Shown here: positions 15,455 to 21,462 of the stretch, piece by piece
How the letters are laid out: every line of letters begins with the position of its first letter
How positions within the stretch are numbered: the first letter of the stretch is position 1
Notes under the pieces: generated by a model
Seen by the model: only the letters and a program-made list of their open reading frames with translations
Databases searched by the model: none
Told to the model about the DNA's origin: nothing
Program-made: the position numbers and the translations under genes
Virus record (IMG/VR): IMGVR_UViG_3300048927_000764
Coordinates: 1 to 21,462 of that record
DNA from: a virus
DNA: 21,462 nt
Strand: one strand, 5' to 3'

Positions 15455-15709
15455 ATGCCAATTATACGCGTTGACGTCGCCGCCGATGGATCAGTACTTT
15501 TTCAAAAAATTGAAGATGACTCCGCTCCGCTTACGTTGCTATTTAATGAACATGGGAGCAGATTTATTGATATTGCTGAAAAAAAAGGAATTGCTGGATT
15601 CCTTACTATTCCTGAATTTTCAGGGTTATTAAAAGAAGCTAGCAATAAAAATAAGTTATCAATTATTCCTAATCACCAAGCAGGAATAACGGCAATAATA
15701 ATTAACTAA
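15455..15709 (+). CDS. Accessory small soluble protein at the P2 orf30 locus
   Basis: I do not recognise the family of this 84-residue protein. It begins MPIIRVDVAADGSVLFQKIE and has no membrane segment, signal peptide or cysteine. Alternating hydrophobic strands at both ends (IIRVDV, AGITAIIIN) around a helical middle suggest a small alpha/beta fold. A ribosome binding site (TGGAG) sits 7 bases before the ATG and the promoter is plausible, so it is likely expressed. It is AT-rich and faces away from V and against S, in the place of P2 orf30. An autonomous lysogen-expressed gene (moron) is the best reading. The function is unknown. Confidence 0.7.
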   Translation: MPIIRVDVAADGSVLFQKIEDDSAPLTLLFNEHGSRFIDIAEKKGIAGFLTIPEFSGLLKEASNKNKLSIIPNHQAGITAIIIN

Positions 15710-15715
15710 TTTAAA

Positions 15716-15739
15716 TGAGCTGACTTTATGGTCGGCTCA
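15716..15739. terminator. Candidate bidirectional terminator between the accessory gene and S
   Basis: TGAGCTGAC (15716-15724) pairs with GTCGGCTCA (15731-15739), with one G-T pair and a 6-nt loop. A short T-rich stretch follows on the minus strand (TTTAAATT) and a shorter one on the plus strand (CTTT). It lies just past the ends of two converging transcripts, which supports its role more than the modest T-runs do. Confidence 0.5.
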
Positions 15740-15749
15740 CTTTAAGGTC

Positions 15750-16199
15750 CTACCCTCCTGCCAGCCAGCGCAATAAAGTGTCCTTAGTCACCGTCTTAAC
15801 TTCATCGTTAACACCCAGCAAACGGCGTTCTGTATAACGCACCTCCGGACCTTTCCGACTGACACGATCACGGAGGCCGTAATGGTGAACGCGGGCAATA
15901 CGCTGCACCTGACCGGCAAACTGCACGCTGGCAGATTCGGCACTGGCAGCTGTTTTCAGGTATTTGGTGGTGCGCAATTTGGCGAACATCTGCCGCTTAA
16001 TGCGGCCCTTCTTTGTTCGGGGCGTTACCCGGCGCGGCTCGTAGCCAGTCCCATCAGGATTGCGTTGCAGGCGGATGTTGTTCTGCTGGGTCCTGCGCAG
16101 CTGTTGCGCCAGTTCCCGCATCATTCGCTTTCGCGCCGCTGGTTCAAGATTTGCCAGCAGCGCCGCCAGCCAGGCGTCAACTGTCTGCAGGTTATCCAC
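15750..16199 (-). CDS. S: Tail completion protein gpS
   Basis: This 149-residue protein matches P2 gpS (150 aa), a basic tail completion protein acting late in tail assembly. Typical parts are RKRMMRELAQQLRRTQQNNIRLQ in the first third (arginine-rich helix) and VHHYGLRDRVSRKGPEVRYTERRLLG near the C-terminus. It starts with GTG at 16199 and overlaps R by 8 bases. It is the last gene of the O-to-S operon. Confidence 0.92.
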   Translation of the reverse strand: MDNLQTVDAWLAALLANLEPAARKRMMRELAQQLRRTQQNNIRLQRNPDGTGYEPRRVTPRTKKGRIKRQMFAKLRTTKYLKTAASAESASVQFAGQVQRIARVHHYGLRDRVSRKGPEVRYTERRLLGVNDEVKTVTKDTLLRWLAGG

Positions 16200-16623
16200 G
16201 CTTCACCGTCCACATTTCTTCCGGTACATCTGGCTCCGGCTCCGCCTTAACTGTTGAGGTTCCGCCCTCCGAACTCACCAGAATGCGCTCCGTCAGTTGC
16301 AGGTCCAGACTGATGTCGCAAATGTCATTGCGCAGAATATCCACCTCAAAAGAAAACAGCTTTTCGCGCAGTTCCGGGTTGTTGATGGCATCAGGCTGAT
16401 TCTCTATCAGCCACAGCAACACCGGGGCCATCAGCAGGTTTTGATCGCCGCTAAAGTCTTCAATCACCACATTCAGGGTGTAACGATATTCCCATGACAT
16501 GGAGGTGGCCCCGGTTGCCACCAGTGAGCCTTTATCCACAAACAGATGCAGCTTGTCCGGGTTTTCCCGGACGTAGGCCACCGACTTATTTAGCGCGGCG
16601 CGTAGGGACTGCGGCTTGTTCAC
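16192..16623 (-). CDS. R: Tail completion protein gpR
   Basis: This protein of 143 residues matches P2 gpR (155 aa), which acts with gpS in finishing the tail. It opens NKPQSLRAALNKSVAYVRENPDKLHLFVDKGSL and contains the typical SMSWEYRYTLNVVIEDFSGD. The start is a GTG at 16623: AGGAG lies exactly 7 bases before it, and P2-like gpR begins at the same place. The frame is open to an ATG at 16695, but that would add 24 residues read through the lysC gene in another frame. It overlaps lysC by 38 bases. Confidence 0.9.
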   Translation of the reverse strand: MNKPQSLRAALNKSVAYVRENPDKLHLFVDKGSLVATGATSMSWEYRYTLNVVIEDFSGDQNLLMAPVLLWLIENQPDAINNPELREKLFSFEVDILRNDICDISLDLQLTERILVSSEGGTSTVKAEPEPDVPEEMWTVKRG

Positions 16624-16876
16624 TGTCTCGCTCCTGACAGGACACGATGGTGTCCACTTTGTCGGCACAGACCGCCCAGGCGGCCTCCGTTTCATCCAGC
16701 AGGCTCAGCAGATCGCCGTTACTGCGTGGCGCTGACCTTTCCAGGCGGCACTGCGTCACCTTTGGACAGCCACTCACGGTAAGCTGCACCTCCGGTGAGG
16801 ATGGGTCTTTCGCGCAGCCTGACAACATCAGGAGGCAAAAGAGTGTCAGCCCAGCGGCGCAAATCGTCGTTTTCAC
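16586..16876 (-). CDS. lysC: Outer-membrane spanin lipoprotein LysC (Rz1-like)
   Basis: This 96-residue protein is the outer-membrane half of the spanin pair that fuses inner and outer membranes at lysis. It has a signal peptide (VKTTICAAGLTLFCLLM) ending in the lipobox LSGC, after which the mature lipoprotein begins (CAKDPSSPE). The start is a GTG at 16876 with GAGGAG 7 bases upstream. More than half of the gene lies within lysB in another frame, and its end runs into R. That overlap is the usual layout of lysB/lysC in P2 and of Rz/Rz1 in lambda. Confidence 0.9.
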   Translation of the reverse strand: MKTTICAAGLTLFCLLMLSGCAKDPSSPEVQLTVSGCPKVTQCRLERSAPRSNGDLLSLLDETEAAWAVCADKVDTIVSCQERDSEQAAVPTRRAK

Positions 16877-17147
16877 GTTTAAGCTCCTCGATCCGGTTCT
16901 GACGCTGATGCAGCAGTGAGCGAGTATATTCTGCCGCTGCATAAAGCCGCGTCTGCTCCCGGCTGTTGGTTTCGGTCAGGATGGACAGGCCGATCAGCTG
17001 GCTGTTTTTCTTCGCCAGCTCCTGGTTTTTGCTTTTCAGCGTAGCTTCCTGGGTTTCGATGGTGTGGCTGGCGTTATTGAGCCGCCACGATTGCCAGCCC
17101 AGCGCTACCAGTACCAGCGCCATAATCACAGCCAGGGCACGGGTCAT
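16719..17147 (-). CDS. lysB: Inner-membrane spanin LysB (Rz-like)
   Basis: This 142-residue protein is the inner-membrane spanin; P2 LysB is 141 residues. A single N-terminal membrane anchor (MTRALAVIMALVLVALGWQSW) is followed by a long charged coiled coil (about residues 25-105, SHTIETQEATLKSKNQELA onward) in the periplasm, ending in a short C-terminal part. It starts at 17147 in an ATGA overlap with the K stop. An upstream extension of the frame to 17252 is the K gene read in another frame. It is expected to bind LysC through the C-terminal parts. Confidence 0.92.
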   Translation of the reverse strand: MTRALAVIMALVLVALGWQSWRLNNASHTIETQEATLKSKNQELAKKNSQLIGLSILTETNSREQTRLYAAAEYTRSLLHQRQNRIEELKRENDDLRRWADTLLPPDVVRLRERPILTGGAAYREWLSKGDAVPPGKVSATQ

Positions 17148-17659
17148 GCGCTCGCCCCTTTCAGACACCAGGCCATTTCCCGCGCGCGGCGGTTGTCCAG
17201 CCCCTGATTGAACACACCTTTGACATACACCCAGCGCGGCAACTGTCGGCACGCATCCGCCCAGCGCTGTTGGTTGAGCAACTTAACCAACGTGGAGCTG
17301 CAGGCGTTGCCTGTGCCGACGTTGAACGCAAACGACACCACCGCGTCATAGACCTTTTGCGGCACCGTCTGCCGCACACATTTTTCCAGGGCCCTTTCCA
17401 CGCGCTGCACGTTGGTGATGAGCATCCCCGCCGCCTGCCGTTCAGTTATGGCCCGGCCCGGCACCACGCCGGAGGTGTTACCGATGCCATCGGTCCACAC
17501 ACCCGCGCTGCACTGGTACGGCTGCAGACGGCAGCCCTCGTAATCCGCAATCAGTTTCAGACCATCCAGTGAAGTGTGGAGTGACTGAAAACCCGGCAGC
17601 GTGGCGGCGATGGCCAGCACTGCACCGACCAGGCAGCGCTTAACGATTGATGGATTCAT
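17144..17659 (-). CDS. K: SAR endolysin, GH24 lysozyme (P1 Lyz type)
   Basis: This 171-residue protein is a GH24 muramidase with an N-terminal signal-anchor-release (SAR) helix (about residues 9-27, weakly hydrophobic, Ala/Gly-rich). Catalytic residues are Glu41, Cys50 and Thr56, in the E-X8-C-X5-T spacing of phage P1 Lyz (Glu42, Cys51, Thr57). A further cysteine, Cys43, sits two residues after the Glu, and Cys9 lies in the SAR helix. In P1 Lyz this set keeps the tethered enzyme inactive through a disulfide, which rearranges on release. The start at 17659 has GGGAGG just upstream. It overlaps the holin gene by 20 bases. P2 itself has an unrelated type of K. Confidence 0.93.
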   Translation of the reverse strand: MNPSIVKRCLVGAVLAIAATLPGFQSLHTSLDGLKLIADYEGCRLQPYQCSAGVWTDGIGNTSGVVPGRAITERQAAGMLITNVQRVERALEKCVRQTVPQKVYDAVVSFAFNVGTGNACSSTLVKLLNQQRWADACRQLPRWVYVKGVFNQGLDNRRAREMAWCLKGASA

Positions 17660-17855
17660 ACGCCTCCCGCGAGAGCCGCCCGGCACGCAGCAGCTGGTAA
17701 GTTTTGTGTTTGTAGTACCAGTTGATCAGCAGCATCAGTGCGCCAATCAATACGCCGCCCACCGTGGAGGCATCCTTGATGGACAGGTCCCCCATCCACG
17801 CCAGCACAACGGCGATACACCAGGTGATAAAGGCGCTGATTCGTTCAAGCGTCAT
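17640..17855 (-). CDS. Holin (two membrane helices, pinholin-like)
   Basis: This 71-residue protein has two predicted membrane helices (about residues 7-22 and 31-48) followed by a basic tail (YYKHKTYQLLRAGRLSREAYESINR), the layout of class II holins. Its place between X and the endolysin is that of P2 Y, but P2 Y is longer (93 aa, three helices), so I leave the symbol empty. Because the endolysin has a SAR domain, a pinholin that merely collapses the membrane potential would suffice; this is inference from the pairing. Its start follows the X stop by 3 bases. Confidence 0.82.
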   Translation of the reverse strand: MTLERISAFITWCIAVVLAWMGDLSIKDASTVGGVLIGALMLLINWYYKHKTYQLLRAGRLSREAYESINR

Positions 17856-17858
17856 GGT

Positions 17859-18062
17859 TCAGTCCCATAGCTGAACGGTCTGCACGGTGGGCGTTTCCGT
17901 CATATCCGGCAGCTCCACCTGCAGCCCGTGAGGTAAAAAGGGGCCATATTCAGCCAGGCCCGGATTTGCCCGCAGCACCTGCTCAGTGACACCCTGCGTG
18001 CGCCCGTAGTGACGCCAGCAAAGTGCATCCACCGTGTCATACTGGTGCGCACGCACTTTCAT
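17859..18062 (-). CDS. X: Tail protein gpX (LysM-like)
   Basis: This 67-residue protein has the same length as P2 gpX, a tail protein related to LysM-type folds. It shows the family pattern: YDTVDALCWRHYG near the start, then VLRANPGLAEYGPFLPHGLQVELP. Its ATG overlaps the L stop (ATGA). Homologues in contractile tails sit near the hub and spike. Confidence 0.92.
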   Translation of the reverse strand: MKVRAHQYDTVDALCWRHYGRTQGVTEQVLRANPGLAEYGPFLPHGLQVELPDMTETPTVQTVQLWD

Positions 18063-18526
18063 CAGATAAGCTCCACCGTGCAGTGCGGCGCATCCTGCAC
18101 CCGGCTGATAGCCCAGCGGGCATCACGCCACAGATCGGCGCTGGCTTCCGTCAGCTCATCCCCGCGCTTTACCGCAGACGCCGTGGCGTCATAGTCCTGG
18201 TAACGCTCATTCAGCACCGCCCGCGCCCAGCAATACACCGCATTGCTGTAGTGGTGCAGACGCTCGCTTTTGCCGTCCAGTTCTTCTGCGGGCACATCTG
18301 CCAGCATCCGGTAGCCCAGCACCTGCTGGCGCTGGCGGAAGGTGTACAGCTCCGCGTTGACCTCTGACATTGCCGTGAGCGCCAGCTGTTTCAGGCGGGC
18401 AGGCGTTACCGTGCCGTCAGTGCGCATCACGCTGCGAAATTCGTACAGGTCCACATCAGGCCAGAACGGCGTATTTTTGATGACCTCCGCCTGTTCCGGG
18501 GCCTGCTCAGGCGCAACAAACTGCAT
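18062..18526 (-). CDS. L: Head completion protein gpL
   Basis: This 154-residue protein matches P2 gpL (169 aa), the head completion protein that seals filled heads for tail joining. Typical segments are FWPDVDLYEFRSVMRTDGTVTPARLKQL and YSNAVYCWARAVLNERYQDYD. The start at 18526 has AGGAG 9 bases upstream. An upstream in-frame ATG at 18652 would overlap the M coding region and is not supported. The gap from the M stop is 94 bases, longer than other gaps in this operon. Confidence 0.93.
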   Translation of the reverse strand: MQFVAPEQAPEQAEVIKNTPFWPDVDLYEFRSVMRTDGTVTPARLKQLALTAMSEVNAELYTFRQRQQVLGYRMLADVPAEELDGKSERLHHYSNAVYCWARAVLNERYQDYDATASAVKRGDELTEASADLWRDARWAISRVQDAPHCTVELI

Positions 18527-18620
18527 ACAGCTTTCTCCTGAAAAAGTGGGCGGTGAACGGGATTTTGATAAGGCGCTGCCTGTCGCCATCCCGTGCCGCC
18601 CGTGCGCGGGGCACGTTCCG

Positions 18621-19271
18621 TCACTGGCTCTCGTTGCGCAGTCTGCGCTCAAGCCGTTCTTTGTCTTTCTTCACACCGCAGCGGGGGTCCAGCTGGAGCG
18701 CATGAGTGAGGTGATTCAGGGCAGAGGCCGGGCTGGCTTCGCAGAGCAAAAGGCCAATGGCTTTATGCAGACGGGCGCGAGACTGATCCGGCATGTCGGT
18801 GCCGTCCGTCATATCCAGCGCCTGCAACAAAAACTCCGTCTCAAAAGGTTGTGAGGCGGTGATAGCGGCCTGAGCTGCATCTGCCAGTTCCTCAACCAGC
18901 ACCGTCTGCGTGTTGCGGTTGCCCAGCGGCATCACCCAGCCATGGCGCAGCGCGTGCCCGGCGATTTGCAGCGCTCCGGCATAATCACCGGCATCAATGC
19001 GCCAGAGCATGGCGTACATCACCACGTCATCCTGGTGTGCAGCCTCAGCCGCCAGCACGCCCTCCACCCAGGCAGCATATTTCGGCAGCAGCTCCACCTT
19101 GATTTGCGCCTTTGTCACCGTGGACTGAATACCCTTCAGGCGGCGCTTGTCCTCTGCCAGCTGCAGCAGCATCTGGTCATAGCCCGACGCATGCCGAACA
19201 CTGCCGCCCATGCGGGCGGCCTGTTCAGCCTGAACGCGCAGGCGGTGTTGCCGTGCGGGACTCAGGCTCAT
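18621..19271 (-). CDS. M: Terminase small subunit gpM
   Basis: This 216-residue protein matches P2 gpM (247 aa), the DNA-recognising terminase subunit that works with gpP in packaging from cos. The start (MSLSPARQHRLRVQAEQAAR) and the segment VELLPKYAAWVEGVLAAEAAHQDDVVMYAMLWRIDAGDY are characteristic. It begins 3 bases after the N stop. It is about 30 residues shorter than the P2 protein; I see no sign of damage. Confidence 0.93.
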   Translation of the reverse strand: MSLSPARQHRLRVQAEQAARMGGSVRHASGYDQMLLQLAEDKRRLKGIQSTVTKAQIKVELLPKYAAWVEGVLAAEAAHQDDVVMYAMLWRIDAGDYAGALQIAGHALRHGWVMPLGNRNTQTVLVEELADAAQAAITASQPFETEFLLQALDMTDGTDMPDQSRARLHKAIGLLLCEASPASALNHLTHALQLDPRCGVKKDKERLERRLRNESQ

Positions 19272-19274
19272 GCG

Positions 19275-20339
19275 TTACTCCCCACCTTCCGGTGCTACGG
19301 GCACGCTGAAATCACCGATTTCGATGTTTTCCACCAGAGCCACGCAGCGGTAGTCCTCCACCACATACGCCTCGTTGACGGACTCAAAGTTTTCGATGCG
19401 GTCACGCTTTGGATTGTCGATCACGGCCCGGCGGCGGGTGTCTTCCTGCCAGTAAATGGACAGGTTATCCAGGCGGGTGATCAACAGAGCATTCGCCGGG
19501 AAGAACGGCGCGCGCACCGCCTGCAGACCGCCCATGCGTTTCTGGCTGATGATGAGATCGGCGGAGATTTTTTCGCTGTTGTCCTGCTCTTTGTTGACCA
19601 GCGGGAAATACTTGTCCGCCAGCAGGGCACGCCCACAGACCACCACCAGACCGTCATCGTCCTGGAAAATCGGGTCGATAAGCTCATTGACCGCATCCAT
19701 TACCACCGCATCCAGGTTGATGTACTGCCCACCCGGCCCGACTTTAACCTGGTCTGCCGTGGTGGTGCCGTCTGCATCGGTGGTGCTGCCCATCACGCAG
19801 TCCGGCGCATCTTCACGCACTTTCTGCAGCCAGCCTTTGTTCACATCCTGCAGCAGCGGGTTATCAACACGATTGGAGGTTTTGGCACGCTTCACGCCGT
19901 TAAAGCCGATCATGATGCGGTCCAGGGCCTGGCGCTGGATGATGGCGTTCCGGATGCGCAGCTGGAAGTCCTGGAATTTTGCCCACAGGTCCAGCTTCGC
20001 GTAGGTCAGCACCGTGTCAAAGTTGGTCTGCTCGCACTTGTATTCCACGTCCGTCATCAGCGTGGGATCAACCGCTTCGCGTTCTTTGGCGGTGGTGTCG
20101 GTGGTTCCTGCGATGGTGCTGCCCACTCCCAGCCCCAGCAGTTGACCGGACTGCTCAGACACGGGCATGATGTTAATCAGGGTCAGGAACGCGGCGGACT
20201 GCTGAATCTGGTCTTCCAGGGTCTGCTGCACGGACGGCTCCACCGTGAACTTGCTGGACAATTCCTCCACCGGAACATTGTTCAGGCGGGCCAGCTGCAT
20301 CAGGTAGGCGTTAAAGGCAAATTTGGTTTTCTGTTTCAT
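19275..20339 (-). CDS. N: Major capsid protein gpN
   Basis: This 354-residue protein is the HK97-fold major capsid precursor; P2 gpN is 357 residues. The processing region is conserved: residues 30-36 read KFTVEPS, and in P2 the protease gpO removes the first 31 residues here. Further conserved parts are LWAKFQDFQLRIRNAII and LLADKYFPLVNKEQDNSE. Shell size could be redirected by a P4-type satellite in this family, but no satellite gene is visible in the window. GGAG lies about 11 bases before the ATG. Confidence 0.96.
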   Translation of the reverse strand: MKQKTKFAFNAYLMQLARLNNVPVEELSSKFTVEPSVQQTLEDQIQQSAAFLTLINIMPVSEQSGQLLGLGVGSTIAGTTDTTAKEREAVDPTLMTDVEYKCEQTNFDTVLTYAKLDLWAKFQDFQLRIRNAIIQRQALDRIMIGFNGVKRAKTSNRVDNPLLQDVNKGWLQKVREDAPDCVMGSTTDADGTTTADQVKVGPGGQYINLDAVVMDAVNELIDPIFQDDDGLVVVCGRALLADKYFPLVNKEQDNSEKISADLIISQKRMGGLQAVRAPFFPANALLITRLDNLSIYWQEDTRRRAVIDNPKRDRIENFESVNEAYVVEDYRCVALVENIEIGDFSVPVAPEGGE

Positions 20340-20355
20340 CGGGTTGTGTGCTCCA

Positions 20356-21189
20356 TCAGCAGTTAGTTACGGTGCCAGCCGGAGCGTCACCGCCCGGCGC
20401 ACGCTGGCGGTAATCCTTGCGGCTATCTTCGGCATTCAGCTGCTGCTGCAGCGCCGCAAAATCGGCCTGCTGTTGCTGCAGTGCGGTTTCCAGCTCAGAC
20501 AGGCGCGTCCTCTGCTCTGACAGGGATTTATCTGTGCGCTCGCCAAAGCTCTGCTGCTCAGTGGCAACCAGCTCCACGGCCTTGTGCACATCAGAGAAGC
20601 GCGCATCATCGGTCTGCTCTTTTTTGGCAAACAGTGCAGTGACACGGGAAAAAAGGGATGGCTTGTCGTCCTGGGTTTCGTCCAGTTCGATAACCGTTTC
20701 GGCAGCTGCAGAAAACAGGTTTTCCGGGTTCTGCTTGCGGTTTGCCAGCGGGTTATGGGTGGCGGTGGCGCTAAAGGTCAGCATTTCGGTGCCCAGGCTT
20801 GCCGGGTCATCGGTGGCAGCCAGTCCTACCAGATACGCTTTCCCGGTGTCGGCAAACTGCGGACTGACTTCCATGGAGGTGAAAAGCTTCTGGCCTTTCT
20901 TTACCAGGGCCACAAGTGCATCTGTCGGGGCCACGTCGGCATACAGCGCCATCTTGCCTGCCAGCGGACCGTCTTTAATTTCCTCAGCAACCAGTGCAGA
21001 CACGGTGCCGTAGCGGTTAAAGGTGCTGTCCGGCACGTAGGACTTGATGTGCTCAAGGTTAATCTGCGCGGTGTACACCGCCGGGTTGTAACTGGCTGCC
21101 ATCTGTTCCAGCCATTCACGCTGGATTTCGCGTCCGTCAGTGGTGGCACCTTCCACCCCGATGCGGAAACGCTTTGCTTTCGCTGTCAT
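20356..21189 (-). CDS. O: Capsid scaffold and maturation protease gpO
   Basis: This 277-residue protein is the P2 gpO type (284 aa), an N-terminal serine protease joined to a C-terminal scaffold. The catalytic triad can be placed: Asp18, His47 and Ser105 (in FTSMEV) correspond to P2 Asp19, His48 and Ser107. The C-terminal third (about residues 190-265) is a coiled coil rich in Gln and Glu, and the end VTNC is conserved with P2. CGGAG lies 8 bases before the ATG at 21189. It is the first gene of the O-N-M-L-X-holin-K-lysB-lysC-R-S operon. Confidence 0.95.
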   Translation of the reverse strand: MTAKAKRFRIGVEGATTDGREIQREWLEQMAASYNPAVYTAQINLEHIKSYVPDSTFNRYGTVSALVAEEIKDGPLAGKMALYADVAPTDALVALVKKGQKLFTSMEVSPQFADTGKAYLVGLAATDDPASLGTEMLTFSATATHNPLANRKQNPENLFSAAAETVIELDETQDDKPSLFSRVTALFAKKEQTDDARFSDVHKAVELVATEQQSFGERTDKSLSEQRTRLSELETALQQQQADFAALQQQLNAEDSRKDYRQRAPGGDAPAGTVTNC

Positions 21190-21265
21190 GAGCCATGCTC
21201 CGTTAGAAATAACTTACTGGAGCCTTATGTTTGCCGGGACGGGGGAGTGAAACAACGCGCAGGCT

Positions 21266-21285
21266 TTGTGGGGTTCACCACACAA
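21266..21285. promoter_or_regulatory. Ogr/Delta-binding dyad between O and P
   Basis: TTGT-N12-ACAA, with TGT at 21267-21269 and ACA at 21282-21284, is extended by one more T and A on each side (TTTGT...ACAAA). It lies in the divergent O-P gap and could serve both promoters: toward O a weak -10 near 21224-21232, toward P TAATCT at 21319-21324, 46 bases from its centre. Confidence 0.75.
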
Positions 21286-21330
21286 AACGCAGCCGGGGAA
21301 AGGTGTCAGGCAAGGCCGTAATCTTGTGCA

Positions 21331-21462
21331 ATGAACACCACACTGACTCCCGCAGATCTCGATCCCCGTCGGCAGGCCATGCTGCTGTATTTTCAGGGAT
21401 ACCGCGTAGCCCGCATTGCTGAAATGCTGGGCGAGAAAGTTGCAACCGTTCACAGCTGGAAA
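21331..21462 (+). CDS. P: Terminase large subunit gpP (first 44 codons; cut by window end)
   Basis: The window ends inside this gene. The visible N-terminus (MNTTLTPADLDPRRQAMLLY followed by a helix-turn-helix, about residues 22-44, GYRVARIAEMLGEKVATVHS) is that of P2 gpP, the ATPase/nuclease subunit that packages DNA into the head. The ATPase motifs lie beyond the edge. The orientation opposite to O is as in P2. No Shine-Dalgarno is visible before the ATG, and the predicted transcript start lies within a few bases of it. Confidence 0.9.
   Translation, partial: MNTTLTPADLDPRRQAMLLYFQGYRVARIAEMLGEKVATVHSWK

Noticed and set aside
18942-20366. 474-codon open frame on plus, opposite M and N
   Set aside because: It spans the antisense of two recognised head genes and their junction; the histidine- and valine-rich translation is typical of a shadow frame.
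1-21462. CRISPR arrays, insertion sequences, tRNA and rRNA genes
   Set aside because: I saw no regularly spaced repeats, transposase frames or tRNA-like cloverleaf sequences in the window on reading both strands; a tRNAscan or IS search was not possible.

Overview
The window is enterobacterial chromosome followed by the late (structural and lysis) half of a P2-family prophage. The host part (about 1-2760) carries grxA, ybjM, ybjL and the sigma-E-dependent small RNA RybB, in the arrangement known from E. coli and its relatives. Divergence from E. coli K-12 (for example the GrxA C-terminus and a RybB loop 2 nt longer) and the absence of rcdA/ybjK between ybjL and rybB suggest another Enterobacteriaceae genus of the Enterobacter/Klebsiella/Cronobacter kind. 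I cannot fix the species from sequence alone.

The prophage begins immediately after the rybB terminator and runs past the right edge. Reading from the left it is collinear with P2: ogr, D, U, T, E/E', FII, FI (tail, minus strand); an accessory gene on the plus strand; G, H, I, J, W, V (fibre and baseplate, minus); a second accessory gene on plus; S, R, lysC, lysB, K, holin, X, L, M, N, O (tail completion, lysis, capsid, minus); and the first 44 codons of the terminase gene P (plus). Replication, immunity and integrase genes and the distal att site lie outside the window. All reading frames seen are intact, including the T6G frameshift that makes E+E', the lipoprotein spanin nested in lysB, and a SAR lysozyme with the cysteine pattern of phage P1 Lyz, so the late region looks functional.

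Regulation can be read in part. Ogr is the zinc-finger activator of P2-type late promoters. A TTGT-N12-ACAA dyad matching the known Ogr/Delta site (TGT-N12-ACA) sits once in each of the three divergent junctions (upstream of FI, of V, and between O and P). Intrinsic-type hairpins close the ogr and G ends and probably the S end.

The two accessory genes (10221-10727, a small polytopic membrane protein; 15455-15709, an 84-residue soluble protein) are AT-rich, point against the late operons, and occupy the positions of P2 Z/fun and orf30. They are the best candidates for lysogenic-conversion or phage-exclusion functions. Their likely sigma-70 -10 elements overlap the Ogr dyads, which suggests lysogen expression that is shut off, or at least changed, when Ogr acts.
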